A stretch of DNA of 64,000 bases from Roseburia zhanii (GCF_014287635.1 NZ_JACOPH010000001.1:124001-188000); one strand, 5' to 3'; positions 1 through 8,090 are shown, counted from the stretch's first letter. Numbers and translations are program-made. The notes: generated by a model from the sequence alone, not told the origin.

Positions 1-2
1 CA

Positions 3-1157
3 ATCATAGTTAATTATTTTGTGATCCGTAAAAAGTTGTCAAAGACAGCACTTTCCCTGATCAAAAATGAGGTAAAACAGCCGAAAGGAAGTAATGTTAA
101 TCTTGGTTCGATGGGATTTATCTCCAGATTCCGCATCAGACAGATGCTTCGGGAAATGCGTACAGGGATTACAGTTATCATCGGTATGTTCATTTCACTG
201 ATCTGCCTGATGTTAAGCTTGAATACAGCCGTATTATGCAGTAATGTACAGATAGACAATGTCAAAGATACGAAGTATGAATATATGTATACCTATAAAT
301 ATCCGACCGAAAATCCACCGGAAGGCGGAGAAGCTGCGTATGTGAAAACGCTTAAAAAAGAAATTTTAGGTTATAATTGGGACATCAATGTGTTAGGATT
401 AGAGGAGGATTCTAAATATTTTGATGCGAAGGTCGTAAAAGGAAGTAAAAATAAAGTAGCTGTATCTTCTGCCCTTGCACAGAAATATAAAATCAAAACA
501 GGAGATGAACTGATCCTGCATGATGAAGATGCACAGATTGATTATGCATTTACGGTAGAAAATATTGTACAATATACACCGGCATTCTATGTATTTATGG
601 ATATTGAAGACGCAAGAGAACTCTTTGGAGCCAGTAAAGACGAATATAATGTTGTATTTTCAGATCATGCACTTTCTGTAGATTCTGCAAGATTATACAG
701 CATTGTGACAAAATCCGATATTGAAGCATCCGCAGGAATTTTTTCAGATCTGATGAGAAGCATGGTCATTATGATCGTTGTCATATCAGCACTGATCTTT
801 ACGGTTGTGATGTATCTGATGATGAAAGTAATGATAGACCGGTCATCATTTTCTATTTCACTGATCAAAGTATTTGGTTTTCATAAAAAAGAAGTAAGAA
901 AACTATATCTTGATGGAAACTTTTTCATGATCGCTGTCAGTGCAGCAATCTGTCTGCCGCTGTCAAAAGCGATCATGGATCAGGCATATCCGTTTATGGT
1001 ATCGAACGTAAATTGTGGGATCAATATTGCATTTAAACCATGGCTCTGGGCAGTATTGTATGCAGCAATTTTGCTGTTATATTTTGTGATCAACAAAGCA
1101 TTAGTAGGCAGATTAAATAAGATCGTTCCTGCGGAAGTGCTTAAGAACAGAGAGTAG
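3..1157 (+). CDS. FtsX-type ABC transporter permease, C-terminal part (5' end outside window)
   Basis: The reading frame is open to the left edge of the window, so the GTG at 21 is probably internal and the gene starts upstream. The visible part has a membrane segment at about residues 47-72 (counted from 21), a large extracytoplasmic domain of about 170 residues, then three more hydrophobic segments near 246-268, 301-320 and 340-362. This is the second half of a long FtsX/MacB-type permease with two FtsX repeats. Such proteins work with an ATPase partner in export, lipoprotein release or peptide sensing; the partner would lie upstream and is not visible, so the substrate is unknown. The frame ends 26 bp before the Y-family polymerase. 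Confidence 0.8.
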   Translation: MIVNYFVIRKKLSKTALSLIKNEVKQPKGSNVNLGSMGFISRFRIRQMLREMRTGITVIIGMFISLICLMLSLNTAVLCSNVQIDNVKDTKYEYMYTYKYPTENPPEGGEAAYVKTLKKEILGYNWDINVLGLEEDSKYFDAKVVKGSKNKVAVSSALAQKYKIKTGDELILHDEDAQIDYAFTVENIVQYTPAFYVFMDIEDARELFGASKDEYNVVFSDHALSVDSARLYSIVTKSDIEASAGIFSDLMRSMVIMIVVISALIFTVVMYLMMKVMIDRSSFSISLIKVFGFHKKEVRKLYLDGNFFMIAVSAAICLPLSKAIMDQAYPFMVSNVNCGINIAFKPWLWAVLYAAILLLYFVINKALVGRLNKIVPAEVLKNRE

Positions 1158-1183
1158 AAGTAAGCAGAAAGGAGTGTGGTCAG

Positions 1184-2710
1184 ATGTCAGAAGATAGAAC
1201 TTATATTGCAATCGATCTGAAATCTTTCTACGCTTCTGTTGAGTGCAGGGAGCGTGGGCGTGATCCGTTGACGACAAATCTGGTGGTTGCCGATAAGAGC
1301 CGTACGGAAAAAACAATCTGCCTTGCCGTAACGCCATCTTTAAAAAGTTATGGAATACCGGGCAGACCACGGCTGTTTGAAGTAGTGCAGAAAGTAAAGG
1401 CAGCAAACAATGCCCGAAGGTCAAAATTAGGAAAGCAGGAATTTTCCGGATCATCAGATGATGCAGTACAGTTGACAGCCGATCCGTCATTAGCCATCGA
1501 TTATATCGTTGCACCGCCCCGCATGGCATACTACATGGAATACAGTACGAAAATCTACAATATCTATCTGAAATATATTGCACCGGAAGATATCCATATT
1601 TATTCGATCGATGAAGTGTTTATGGATGTGACACAGTATCTTACATTATATCATCTGACAGCGAGAGAACTTGTGATGAAGATGATACAGGACGTTTTGC
1701 AGACGACAGGGATCACAGCGACAGCAGGGATCGGGACAAATCTGTATCTTTGCAAGATCGCAATGGATATTGTAGCAAAACATATTGAACCGGACAGCAA
1801 CGGAGTCCGTATTGCAAAGTTAGATGACATGTCTTACCGCAGGCTTTTGTGGGATCACAGACCGCTTACAGATTTCTGGCGTGTCGGCAGAGGATATGCA
1901 AAGAAGTTAGAGCAAAACGGATTGTATACGATGGGGGATATTGCAAGGTGTTCGATCGGAAAATCCAATGAATTTTATAATGAAGATCTGCTCTATCATC
2001 TGTTTGGCGTCAATGCAGAACTGCTCATAGACCATGCATGGGGGTACGAACCATGTACCATAGAGCAGGTGAAAGCTTATCAGCCGGAAACAAACAGTGT
2101 CAGTTCCGGTCAGGTGCTCCATTGCCCATATGATTTTGAAGGGGCAAGGCTGATCGTAAAAGAAATGACAGATCAGGTGGTATTAGATTTAGTGGATAAA
2201 GGACTCGTGACAGACCAGATCGTGCTTACGATTGGCTATGATATTGAAAATCTATCCGATCCAAAGCGTAGAAAAATGTATAAAGGTGTTGTAACAACTG
2301 ACCATTATGGAAGGCAGATCCCAAAACATGCCCATGGAACGACAAATCTGAAAAGACAGACATCGTCAACACAAATGATCATGGATGCAGTGATGGAATT
2401 ATATGACAGAATCGTGGATAAAAATCTTTTGATCCGGAGGATTACAATTACGGCGAATAAGCTGATCGATGAACGGTTCGCAAAACAGCACGATGCCTAT
2501 GAGCAGATGGATCTTTTTACGGATTATAAAGAGTTAGAACGCACCCGGAAAAAAGAAGATGAAGCTTTAGAGCGGGAAAAAAATATACAGAAAGCAATGT
2601 TAGATATCAAAAAGAAATATGGAAAGAATGCTATTTTAAAAGGAATGAATCTGTTAGAAGGAGCAACAGCGAAAGACCGGAATGAGCAGATTGGCGGTCA
2701 TAAGGCATAG
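1184..2710 (+). CDS. Y-family DNA polymerase (UvrX/YqjW-like translesion polymerase)
   Basis: The protein has 508 residues, longer than DinB-type polymerases (about 410). The N-terminal palm motif AIDLKSFYASVEC carries the metal-binding Asp11 and the steric-gate aromatic at 15-16. The second catalytic motif YSIDEVFMD carries Asp143 and Glu144. A helix-hairpin-helix and little-finger region follow, and a charged tail of about 60 residues may bind the sliding clamp. It should copy across damaged DNA. AAAGGAG stands 9 bp before the ATG. A YolD-like gene follows after 12 bp, the same pairing as uvrX-yolD of B. subtilis phage SPbeta, which supports the family assignment. No clear LexA site was recognised upstream. 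Confidence 0.9.
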   Translation: MSEDRTYIAIDLKSFYASVECRERGRDPLTTNLVVADKSRTEKTICLAVTPSLKSYGIPGRPRLFEVVQKVKAANNARRSKLGKQEFSGSSDDAVQLTADPSLAIDYIVAPPRMAYYMEYSTKIYNIYLKYIAPEDIHIYSIDEVFMDVTQYLTLYHLTARELVMKMIQDVLQTTGITATAGIGTNLYLCKIAMDIVAKHIEPDSNGVRIAKLDDMSYRRLLWDHRPLTDFWRVGRGYAKKLEQNGLYTMGDIARCSIGKSNEFYNEDLLYHLFGVNAELLIDHAWGYEPCTIEQVKAYQPETNSVSSGQVLHCPYDFEGARLIVKEMTDQVVLDLVDKGLVTDQIVLTIGYDIENLSDPKRRKMYKGVVTTDHYGRQIPKHAHGTTNLKRQTSSTQMIMDAVMELYDRIVDKNLLIRRITITANKLIDERFAKQHDAYEQMDLFTDYKELERTRKKEDEALEREKNIQKAMLDIKKKYGKNAILKGMNLLEGATAKDRNEQIGGHKA

Positions 2711-2722
2711 AGGAGCAGAGTC

Positions 2723-3172
2723 ATGGATGAGAAAAAAGAATTTCATAAATATGATGATATCATAAATTTACCGCATCCGGTTTCAAAAACGCATCCCCGT
2801 ATGTCTTTACATGACCGTGCGGCACAGTTTTCGGCATTTGCGGCACTGACCGGACACGAAGAAGCGGTCATGGAAACTGCCCGTCTGACAGAAGAAAGGC
2901 AAATCTTGACCGAAGATGCCGTTGCAAAATTAAATGAACAGCTTCAGTTGATCAGAGAGAATCTGGATAAAAAATGGGATGTTGTGATCACTTATTTTAT
3001 ACCTGATGCGAAAAAATCCGGCGGGGCATACATTTCCCATTCCGGTATCGTGAAAAAAATGGACGTGTATACACATACGATCGTCATGGAAGATGGTACA
3101 GTGATACCGATGGAGGAGATTTTGGAAATGGAAGTACGGTCTGATCTGAGTGAGGACACTTTCAGAAAATGA
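2723..3172 (+). CDS. YolD-like family protein
   Basis: A 149-residue cytoplasmic protein. Its central block MSLHDRAAQFSAFAALTGHE is typical of the larger YolD-like proteins next to Y-family polymerases in Clostridia. The C-terminal half, with VVITYFIPDAKKSGG and a predicted beta-rich region, matches the YolD fold. It is almost certainly co-transcribed with the preceding polymerase (12-bp gap; GAGGAG upstream of the ATG). YolD-like proteins are thought to modulate the partner polymerase, by analogy with UmuD, but the mechanism is not established. Confidence 0.85.
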   Translation: MDEKKEFHKYDDIINLPHPVSKTHPRMSLHDRAAQFSAFAALTGHEEAVMETARLTEERQILTEDAVAKLNEQLQLIRENLDKKWDVVITYFIPDAKKSGGAYISHSGIVKKMDVYTHTIVMEDGTVIPMEEILEMEVRSDLSEDTFRK

Positions 3173-3186
3173 AAAATTTTTGATTT

Positions 3187-3518
3187 TTGAAAGTGGCTGG
3201 TTCTTATGCTTATAGAACAGAAAAAAACCGGATAAATTATATCAGTAATCTGACTTCGCCGAATAAAGTAAGTCAGTTATTGACTGCAAATGATACGGTA
3301 ACGAATCATGTAACGATCGGCAGATATATTAAATATTTATGTAATGCATTTGTATTTTATGATATTAAACGTTATGACATTCGGGGAAAGAAGTATTTCC
3401 GTTGCTTCAGATTCGGGATGCTCATCCGAAAATGATAATCGCACGAACAAGGCATGATGAGTATCAGTACGAGGGTATTAAGATAGTAGATATTGCTGAT
3501 TGGCTGTTAAATCCATAG
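3187..3518 (+). pseudogene. Remnant of a DUF4143-type AAA ATPase
   Basis: From 3187 one frame reads a piece ending in [17 protein letters not shown], typical of the mid-to-C-terminal part of ATPases with a DUF4143 domain. Another frame, entered near 3378-3400, reads [20 protein letters not shown] and continues to DIADWLLNP and a stop at 3516. That is the typical C-terminus of the same family. The N-terminal ATPase domain is missing, and an internal stretch with a frameshift has been lost between the pieces. No start codon with a Shine-Dalgarno site is present, so it is dead. The family match is from memory of conserved segments, not from a search. Confidence 0.7.
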
Positions 3519-3543
3519 TTTATTAGCGAAAAACAAAAAACAG

Positions 3544-3572
3544 GAATATTTTTATGAGTTTTCCACATACTA
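3544..3572 (+). promoter_or_regulatory. Candidate sigma-G/F promoter upstream of spoVT
   Basis: GAATA (3544-3548) and CATACTA (3566-3572) are separated by 17 bp. They fit the B. subtilis forespore sigma-G pattern (GHATR, 17-18 bp, CATnnTA). spoVT is a sigma-G gene in Bacillus, so this is plausible about 75 bp upstream of the start codon. The hairpin at 3594-3619 would lie in the leader, which argues for caution. Confidence 0.4.
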
Positions 3573-3593
3573 ACTCCAAAGCTAATTTATAGC

Positions 3594-3619
3594 AAAAAGA
3601 GTGGAAAGTCACTCTTTTT
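3594..3619 (+). terminator. Bidirectional hairpin terminator
   Basis: AAAAAGAGTG (3594-3603) pairs perfectly with CACTCTTTTT (3610-3619) around a 6-nt loop, with a T run on either strand. It probably ended the upstream ATPase gene, now broken, before spoVT. Confidence 0.65.
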
Positions 3620-3645
3620 ATAATATGCATTTGGAGGAAAAATTT

Positions 3646-3677
3646 ATGAAAGCAACAGGAATCGTGCGAAGAATAGA
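3646..3677 (+). pseudogene. spoVT: spoVT, 5' fragment (gene split by the 13-kb element)
   Basis: TTGGAGGAAAAATTT supplies a good Shine-Dalgarno site before ATG 3646. The frame reads MKATGIVRRID, identical to the start of B. subtilis SpoVT as I recall it, then leaves homology exactly at the GA of the eleventh codon. In the present arrangement translation would continue into the element for six codons and stop at 3697. The remainder of the gene resumes at 16725 in the frame that precise excision would restore. Confidence 0.88.
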
Positions 3678-3696
3678 CTATCCTGTTATAATAAGC
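3660..3696 (+). other. attL of the spoVT element
   Basis: Chromosomal arm CGAAGAATA (3667-3675), core GA (3676-3677), element arm CTATCCTGT (3678-3686). The element arm is the inverted partner of the arm at the other end of the island. Confidence 0.75.
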
Positions 3697-3838
3697 TAAA
3701 GCCAAGAAACCCAGATAAATCAATGGTTTTCGCTGATTTTGTCCAAAGTAAATTTGCTTGAAATCATCATATCATGGGATTCTCAAAAGGTAAATATGAG
3801 TACCTTGAATACAGTCAAAAAAGTATGGCTATACTTAG

Positions 3839-3988
3839 GATAATTGGAGCAATATTCTGTGGGGCAATGCCTATGCACAGATTATCTGAAACGGCAAGGG
3901 CGAAGTTGTGGCTCTGTATCCGTTGATGCCAAACCGCATGACGGTGGACAGAGACAAACCTCGTACTTATCGGCAGTTCTCTTTTTGA
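3839..3988 (+). pseudogene. Phage portal protein fragment
   Basis: The frame starting at 3839 reads NWSNILWGNAYAQII, then a TGA stop (3887-3889), then NGKGEVVALYPLMPNRMTV and a stop at 3986. This resembles a segment of HK97-type phage portal proteins (the GNAYAQIIR...YPLMPN region). There is no start codon, one internal stop, and nothing recognisable on either side. It is a scar of an older prophage at the left end of the island. Positions 3700-3838 show no supportable gene. Confidence 0.55.
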
Positions 3989-4099
3989 ATATAACGGTTA
4001 TCTGTTCAAAGAGGATAGCCTGTGATAAAATGTTATGAGGATAATGCCTATGTGTTACTTTGAAGATATACGGGCAAATTAAATATGGGAGGTGGCAAT

Positions 4100-5530
4100 A
4101 TGACCATAGAAGAAATTCTTGCCGGGGAATCCCAGAACGTAGAGTTCAAGGTGCAACGCCCGGATAAGAGTATCAAATACATGAAAACTGTTGTTGCTTT
4201 TGCCAATGGCAAAGGTGGGCAGATTGTATTTGGTATTGATGATAAAACCAGAGAAGTAGTTGGAATTTCGGAAGATGTTGTTTTTCAGGAAATCGACGCA
4301 ATTACCAATGCGATTTCAGATAGCTGTGAACCAACAATTATCCCAGATGTGTATTTGCAGAACATAAATGAAAAACCAGTAATTGTTGCCGAAATTAGAG
4401 CCGGACGACAGAAACCATATTATATTAAAGCGGATGGTTTGGAAAATGGTGTGTATATCCGTGTGTCTGGCACTACTCGTCCAGCTGATCGTGAGATGTC
4501 CAGAGAATTGTACTATGAATGCGATGGACATGCTTTTGATTCTGTGATTCGCAGAGATTTGAAGGTGACAGATGAAGATATTGACACGCTTTGCAGGCAA
4601 ATGAAGGAGGTTGCCATTGCGAACGGCAAGTCTGATCTCCAGAGAGCAGCTGTAAAGGACGTGACAAAAAATGTTCTGATCAGTTGGGGCATTTTAAAAA
4701 AAAGTGAAGATGGAAATATCTATCCAACCAATGCGTATGTTTATCTGACAGGGCAAGGCGGCTTACGTTCCGTGATACAGTGCGGCGTGTTCAAAGGAAC
4801 AACCCGTGCAGTATTTTTAGATCGCCGGAATTACGAAGGACCACTTTGGGACCAAGTAGACGAAGCGGTAAAATTTGTTCTGCGAAATATCCGCATGGGT
4901 TGCCGGTTGGAAGGCGTGTATCGTCAGGATATTTATGAGCTGCCGCCGGATAGTATCCGTGAGTTGATTGTAAATGCGGTTATGAATTGCAGTTACATTC
5001 AGGCTTCAAATATTCAGGTGGCAATTTATGATGACCGACTGGAAATTACGTCTCCGGGTGGTCTGCTTCCTGGTGTGACGATTGATTTGATGAAAGAAGG
5101 ATTTTCAAAAATCAGGAATCGTTCGCTCGCTAATGCTTTTGCATATATGAATCTTGTTGAAGCATGGGGCAGCGGTATTCCGAAACTTATGCAGGCTATG
5201 AAAGAATATGGTTTGCGTGAGCCGGAATTTATCGACATGGAAGTTGCGTTCCGAATCAATCTTTATCGAGGTCAGAATGGGGTCAATGATCTCAATCGTG
5301 ACCTCAATGACCTCAATCATGATCCCGTTGACCCCAAAATTGACCTCGAAACTCGATTAGAAGAAGTAATTCGTAAATCTCCTGAGCTTACCTACAAAGC
5401 ACTTGGAGAGATACTTGCTGTTTCAGCGGCAACAGTGAAACGTACTATGGCAAAAATGCAGCAGGAAGGCAAGATTGTCCGTGAGGGGTCTAATAGAAAA
5501 GGAAAATGGATATTGACAGATAAGAAGTAA
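4100..5530 (+). CDS. Schlafen/AlbA_2-type ATP-binding protein with C-terminal winged helix
   Basis: The start is ATG 4100: GGGAGGTGG lies just before it and would fall inside the coding region if the in-frame ATG at 4085 were used. The protein has 476 residues. Residues 1-120 form a Schlafen/AlbA_2 domain (ESQNVEFKVQ, VVAFANGKGGQIVFGIDD). Residues about 250-400 hold a GHKL-like ATPase part with IRELIVNAVMNCSY, SPGGLLPGVT and EAWGSGIPKL. A stretch near 400-420 is built on short tandem repeats (D-L-N). A winged-helix tail follows (YKALGEILAVSAATVKRTMA). Such proteins are usually annotated as putative transcriptional regulators or as mobile-element and defence accessories; the role here is not known. 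Confidence 0.8.
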   Translation: MTIEEILAGESQNVEFKVQRPDKSIKYMKTVVAFANGKGGQIVFGIDDKTREVVGISEDVVFQEIDAITNAISDSCEPTIIPDVYLQNINEKPVIVAEIRAGRQKPYYIKADGLENGVYIRVSGTTRPADREMSRELYYECDGHAFDSVIRRDLKVTDEDIDTLCRQMKEVAIANGKSDLQRAAVKDVTKNVLISWGILKKSEDGNIYPTNAYVYLTGQGGLRSVIQCGVFKGTTRAVFLDRRNYEGPLWDQVDEAVKFVLRNIRMGCRLEGVYRQDIYELPPDSIRELIVNAVMNCSYIQASNIQVAIYDDRLEITSPGGLLPGVTIDLMKEGFSKIRNRSLANAFAYMNLVEAWGSGIPKLMQAMKEYGLREPEFIDMEVAFRINLYRGQNGVNDLNRDLNDLNHDPVDPKIDLETRLEEVIRKSPELTYKALGEILAVSAATVKRTMAKMQQEGKIVREGSNRKGKWILTDKK

Positions 5531-5552
5531 TGATATAGGACTGATGGGATGA

Positions 5553-5714
5553 ATGACACGACAAGAAGTATTTAGCTGGTGCAAGCAACAATACGGTACA
5601 GAACCGGAGTATCCGTGGAATGACTGGAATGTTGTTTTACGCCACACGGACAATCAGAAATGGAACGCTCTTATCATGGAAGTTCCGGGAAGAAATCTGA
5701 AAGGATTGGTTTGA
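5553..5714 (+). pseudogene. MmcQ/YjbR-family N-terminal fragment
   Basis: A frame of 53 codons starts MTRQEVFSWCKQQYGTEPEY and reads on through VVLRHTDNQKWNALIMEVP. This is the first half of the small MmcQ/YjbR DNA-binding-like family (normally about 110-120 residues). It ends at TGA 5712 exactly where sequence in another frame takes over, so the C-terminal half was lost in a deletion. It may still be translated but is unlikely to fold as the full domain. Confidence 0.65.
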
Positions 5715-6037
5715 AACTGAATGTTTTTACGGATGTCCAGCTTTTTGAGCGTAAATGGAGAAAGGCTCTGAATGCGAACACAGCAGAGGAAAAGGCAGAG
5801 TTGCTGAAAACGATTCATCAGGATCGGGATTATCACTGCGTTCACCGGTATGCTGCGAAAGCATTGGCGATTGTTCCATATAATGCTGATATTTATTATT
5901 GGCTGATTCATGTGATTCATAAGCAGGGACATAGCGAAATTGCAAGAAGTGAGCTGCAGACGGCAAAGAAGCGACTGCTTGAGGAAGAATATGCAGTGCT
6001 GACAAATAGATTGGCTGTGGAAGCCGGGATGATATAG
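5715..6037 (+). pseudogene. Fragment resembling a bacterial transcriptional activator (BTAD/TPR) domain
   Basis: An open frame reads DVQLFERKWRKALNANTAEE and then KALAIVPYNADIYYWLIHVI. The pattern of helices, with 'aleidPyne..yylli..l...g...A..el' spacing, resembles the BTAD domain of SARP-like activators. The DNA-binding part that should precede it is absent. In frame, an ATG exists at 5660, but it lies inside the preceding MmcQ/YjbR fragment, so the present frame is a deletion-joined chimera. Assignment is tentative; a small functional protein cannot be excluded. Confidence 0.4.
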
Positions 6038-6057
6038 AAAGTGCAGGAATGTAAAAA

Positions 6058-6094
6058 TGCCGGAGGTAAACGAACTTACTTCCGGCACTTTTTT
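6058..6094 (+). terminator. Rho-independent terminator
   Basis: TGCCGGAGGTAA (6058-6069) pairs with TTACTTCCGGCA (6076-6087, one G-T pair) and is followed by a run of T to 6094. It closes the rightward group of genes in the left part of the island. Confidence 0.8.
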
Positions 6095-6178
6095 CAATAT
6101 GATTCACATTGCATTATAAATTCGTGCAACAGTGTCGCACTTTTTATTTAGCGATAGATTTGCAAACTGGAGGGTGTT

Positions 6179-6685
6179 TCATTCGTTCTTCAAATAACGA
6201 ATAATATTTTTCTGTAACTGATGGTATCGCTCTTTGGTGTTCGGGTTCTTTCCACAATACTCTCTTTTCATTTGTTCATTAGGTTCGTATGCTATCGGAA
6301 TATCGTATAAATCGAATTGCTCACGGGTAAGATCGACATAACATCCATCAATTTTATTGAAATAATGTGTTCCTCCTCCGTTCACTCTGATACGATGAAT
6401 ACTTCCTCCAAACATATCATAAACAAGCATTGCTGTAATAGCACATTGCCCGTAGGAGGGATCGGTCGAAACCCATTCTGCCTGACATGACGGATATGCC
6501 GTCTCTGCCGACCATGTTTTCCTTAACACTGCATACAACTTATGTAATGTATCAATCCCAGGAAATGCAGCTACTTCCTGACATCTTTTTTCAGCTAATT
6601 CCTCTCCCTGATAATAAGAATCATCAGCACCAGCCGGCACTATTTCTTCCAAATTTTCCAAAGCCTTTTTTATTGCACTACTCAT
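6179..6685 (-). CDS. YunG-like hypothetical protein
   Basis: The ATG at 6685 is preceded by AAAGGA at 6-bp spacing; the ATG 15 bp upstream overlaps this site and is unlikely. The 168-residue product contains WSAETAYPSCQAEWVSTDPS, then YGQCAITAMLVYDMFGG and THYFNKIDGCYVDLTREQFD. This Cys-His-Asp arrangement is shared with the uncharacterised YunG family and is reminiscent of a papain-like or transglutaminase-like fold. The function is unknown. It lies 22 bp downstream of the acetyltransferase gene on the same strand and is probably co-transcribed with it. Confidence 0.65.
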   Translation of the reverse strand: MSSAIKKALENLEEIVPAGADDSYYQGEELAEKRCQEVAAFPGIDTLHKLYAVLRKTWSAETAYPSCQAEWVSTDPSYGQCAITAMLVYDMFGGSIHRIRVNGGGTHYFNKIDGCYVDLTREQFDLYDIPIAYEPNEQMKREYCGKNPNTKERYHQLQKNIIRYLKNE

Positions 6686-6707
6686 AGGATTTCCTTTCAT
6701 ATAAAAG

Positions 6708-7151
6708 TCATATACGTCTTTGTAAATATACCATATCTATTAACTGGATACCGTCTTCATAAATTGGGTGGTCATAATTATCAGTAAAGAAATTCGGAAT
6801 ACTGTGAGAACGGGCAAAACCACATTTTTCATAAAATGGTATTGTTAATGGACTATCACCTGTTCCTACTTGTAAAACAGAATATCCATCTGCATATTTA
6901 CTGGCGAGGAAATCAATAAGTGCTTTGCCATAGCCCTTTCCCTGATTCTTTGGTTCAACTGCGATATTCTTGATTTCAAGTACTCCATTACCTTCTTCAG
7001 TGACAACACATTCAGCCTTTACATTACTGTCTTCAAGCACATACATAGTACCTTTTTCAAGATAGCGATCAACCATACTCTCTTGTTCATCCGCTAATAA
7101 CAGTAATGATATAAATTTCTTTTTATTTTCATTCACTTCTCGAATTTTCAT
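6708..7151 (-). CDS. GNAT family N-acetyltransferase
   Basis: A 147-residue protein from the start at 7151 (GGAG about 13 bp upstream; an ATG 27 bp earlier lacks a site). The acetyl-CoA loop is clear: IAVEPKNQGKGYGKALIDFL fits V-x-P-x(3)-G-x-G-x-G/A, and FYEKCGFARSHSIPNFF is the conserved C-terminal beta-strand region. It should transfer an acetyl group to an unknown amine substrate. It is the first gene of a leftward pair with the YunG-like gene, and is cargo of the island. Confidence 0.85.
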   Translation of the reverse strand: MKIREVNENKKKFISLLLLADEQESMVDRYLEKGTMYVLEDSNVKAECVVTEEGNGVLEIKNIAVEPKNQGKGYGKALIDFLASKYADGYSVLQVGTGDSPLTIPFYEKCGFARSHSIPNFFTDNYDHPIYEDGIQLIDMVYLQRRI

Positions 7152-7206
7152 ACAACTTCTTACTCCATCAATTGCCATCTATCTTAATTCATTAAACTGG
7201 AAGGTG

Positions 7207-7368
7207 TCAGAGAAGCAATTCCAGTTTAATTTCATCAAGCGGCTTTCCACTCGTATCCCATGTAGTATTTTCTACAGACTCAGTTGCCTTAAAGCTCAAC
7301 TTTTCATAATGCCGAATGGCGTCAGTAAGAGGGCTGGCTGTCCAAAGAATATTTTTCTTCACCTTGTT
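7207..7368 (-). pseudogene. C-terminal fragment of a second GNAT acetyltransferase
   Basis: On the minus strand a 53-codon stretch reads LWTASPLTDAIRHYEKLSF and ends in GKPLDEIKLELLL. 'A...Ai.hYeklGF' is the typical end of a GNAT domain. No start codon or N-terminal acetyl-CoA loop exists upstream, so the gene is truncated. Short inverted repeat arms (7191-7202 and 7219-7230) overlap its 3' end. Confidence 0.55.
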
Positions 7369-7504
7369 TATATGGTCTGATTGTAAAATTCATTATAGTA
7401 TCCTCCACTAAATCCCGATTTATAAATCAATTCTATCACAAAATACAAGTGGTTTGCAGATGAAAGAAATATCCTTTTTAAATTTGATGAAAAGATTCTG
7501 TAAC

Positions 7505-7637
7505 ACCTTCGCCAGATATGGTGACAAGGCAACTACAAATGCCTGCTTAACCATATCTGACGAAGGTTTATTTGATTTTACGACATTTTGCAGACGCACT
7601 TGTTTTTGCAGCAAACAGCAGAAACAGGTGCGTTTTT
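7505..7637 (+). promoter_or_regulatory. Structured leader: long hairpin followed by a terminator, ahead of the XRE gene
   Basis: The 360 bp between 7369 and 7727 hold no gene I can support. They contain an 18-bp hairpin with one G-T pair (7505-7522 with 7550-7567), then ACGCACTTGTTT (7594-7605) pairing with AAACAGGTGCGT (7622-7633) followed by a T run, a clear rightward terminator. A hairpin plus terminator standing before a regulator gene suggests attenuation or a small RNA. Confidence 0.5.
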
Positions 7638-7680
7638 TCTACATTCGGAAATAAGTTCCGTTGCTGTTCTCCGCCATCCG

Positions 7681-7713
7681 AATCTTGAAACTTTATTCAC
7701 AAATTTCAAGATT
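7681..7713 (+). promoter_or_regulatory. Inverted repeat at the XRE gene start (operator or leader hairpin)
   Basis: AATCTTGAAA (7681-7690) and TTTCAAGATT (7704-7713) are perfect inverted copies directly before the Shine-Dalgarno site ACGGAGGAAAG. They could be an autoregulatory operator or a hairpin controlling translation. Confidence 0.5.
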
Positions 7714-7727
7714 ACGGAGGAAAGATT

Positions 7728-8015
7728 ATGTACTACGATTTGAAAGAAACCGGAAAACGGATAAAAAGCCTTAGAAAGCAGAAGAATATGACACAGGACC
7801 AGCTTGCCGATAAGCTGAATATCAGTGTCAGCAATCTTGGAAAGATTGAGACGGGTTATTCCGGTGCATCCATAGATTTACTTATTGAGATGGCAATGTT
7901 TTTTGACATTTCGCTGGACTATATGTTCCTGGGGCGTGACATGCAGACGGATAAACTGAAAAAGCAGATTCGGATGATGCTTGGTCGGCGCATAGAAATC
8001 GACCAGCAATTATAA
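7728..8015 (+). CDS. XRE-family HTH transcriptional regulator
   Basis: A 95-residue protein with a single N-terminal HTH_3 domain (about residues 10-65: KRIKSLRKQKNMTQDQLADK, then NISVSNLGKIETG). A short charged tail follows. No sensor domain is present. A strong ribosome site (GGAGG) precedes ATG 7728, and a perfect inverted repeat lies immediately upstream, suggesting autoregulation. It stands alone, facing the leftward toxin/immunity group across a shared terminator. It is probably a regulator of the element's cargo or excision genes. Confidence 0.85.
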   Translation: MYYDLKETGKRIKSLRKQKNMTQDQLADKLNISVSNLGKIETGYSGASIDLLIEMAMFFDISLDYMFLGRDMQTDKLKKQIRMMLGRRIEIDQQL

Positions 8016-8020
8016 AAAAT

Positions 8021-8068
8021 AAAAGAGGAAGTGCCGAAAGTTTAATTGCTCTTGGCACTTCCTCTTTT
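8021..8068. terminator. Bidirectional terminator between convergent genes
   Basis: AAAAGAGGAAGTGCC (8021-8035) pairs perfectly over 15 bp with GGCACTTCCTCTTTT (8054-8068). The A and T tracts make it functional for both the XRE gene and the leftward operon ending at 8091. Confidence 0.85.
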
Positions 8069-8090
8069 GTTTAATTATCCCTTTATAAAA

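Noticed and set aside
3523..3723. Minus-strand frame over the spoVT 5' end
   Set aside because: It is antisense to the spoVT start and terminator, with no ribosome site.
3844..4038. 64-codon frame at 3844
   Set aside because: It overlaps the portal-like frame in another phase; the portal phase carries the recognisable residues.
7420..7654. Overlapping short frames on both strands of the leader before the XRE gene
   Set aside because: They cross a hairpin and a terminator, have no clear ribosome site and overlap each other on opposite strands.
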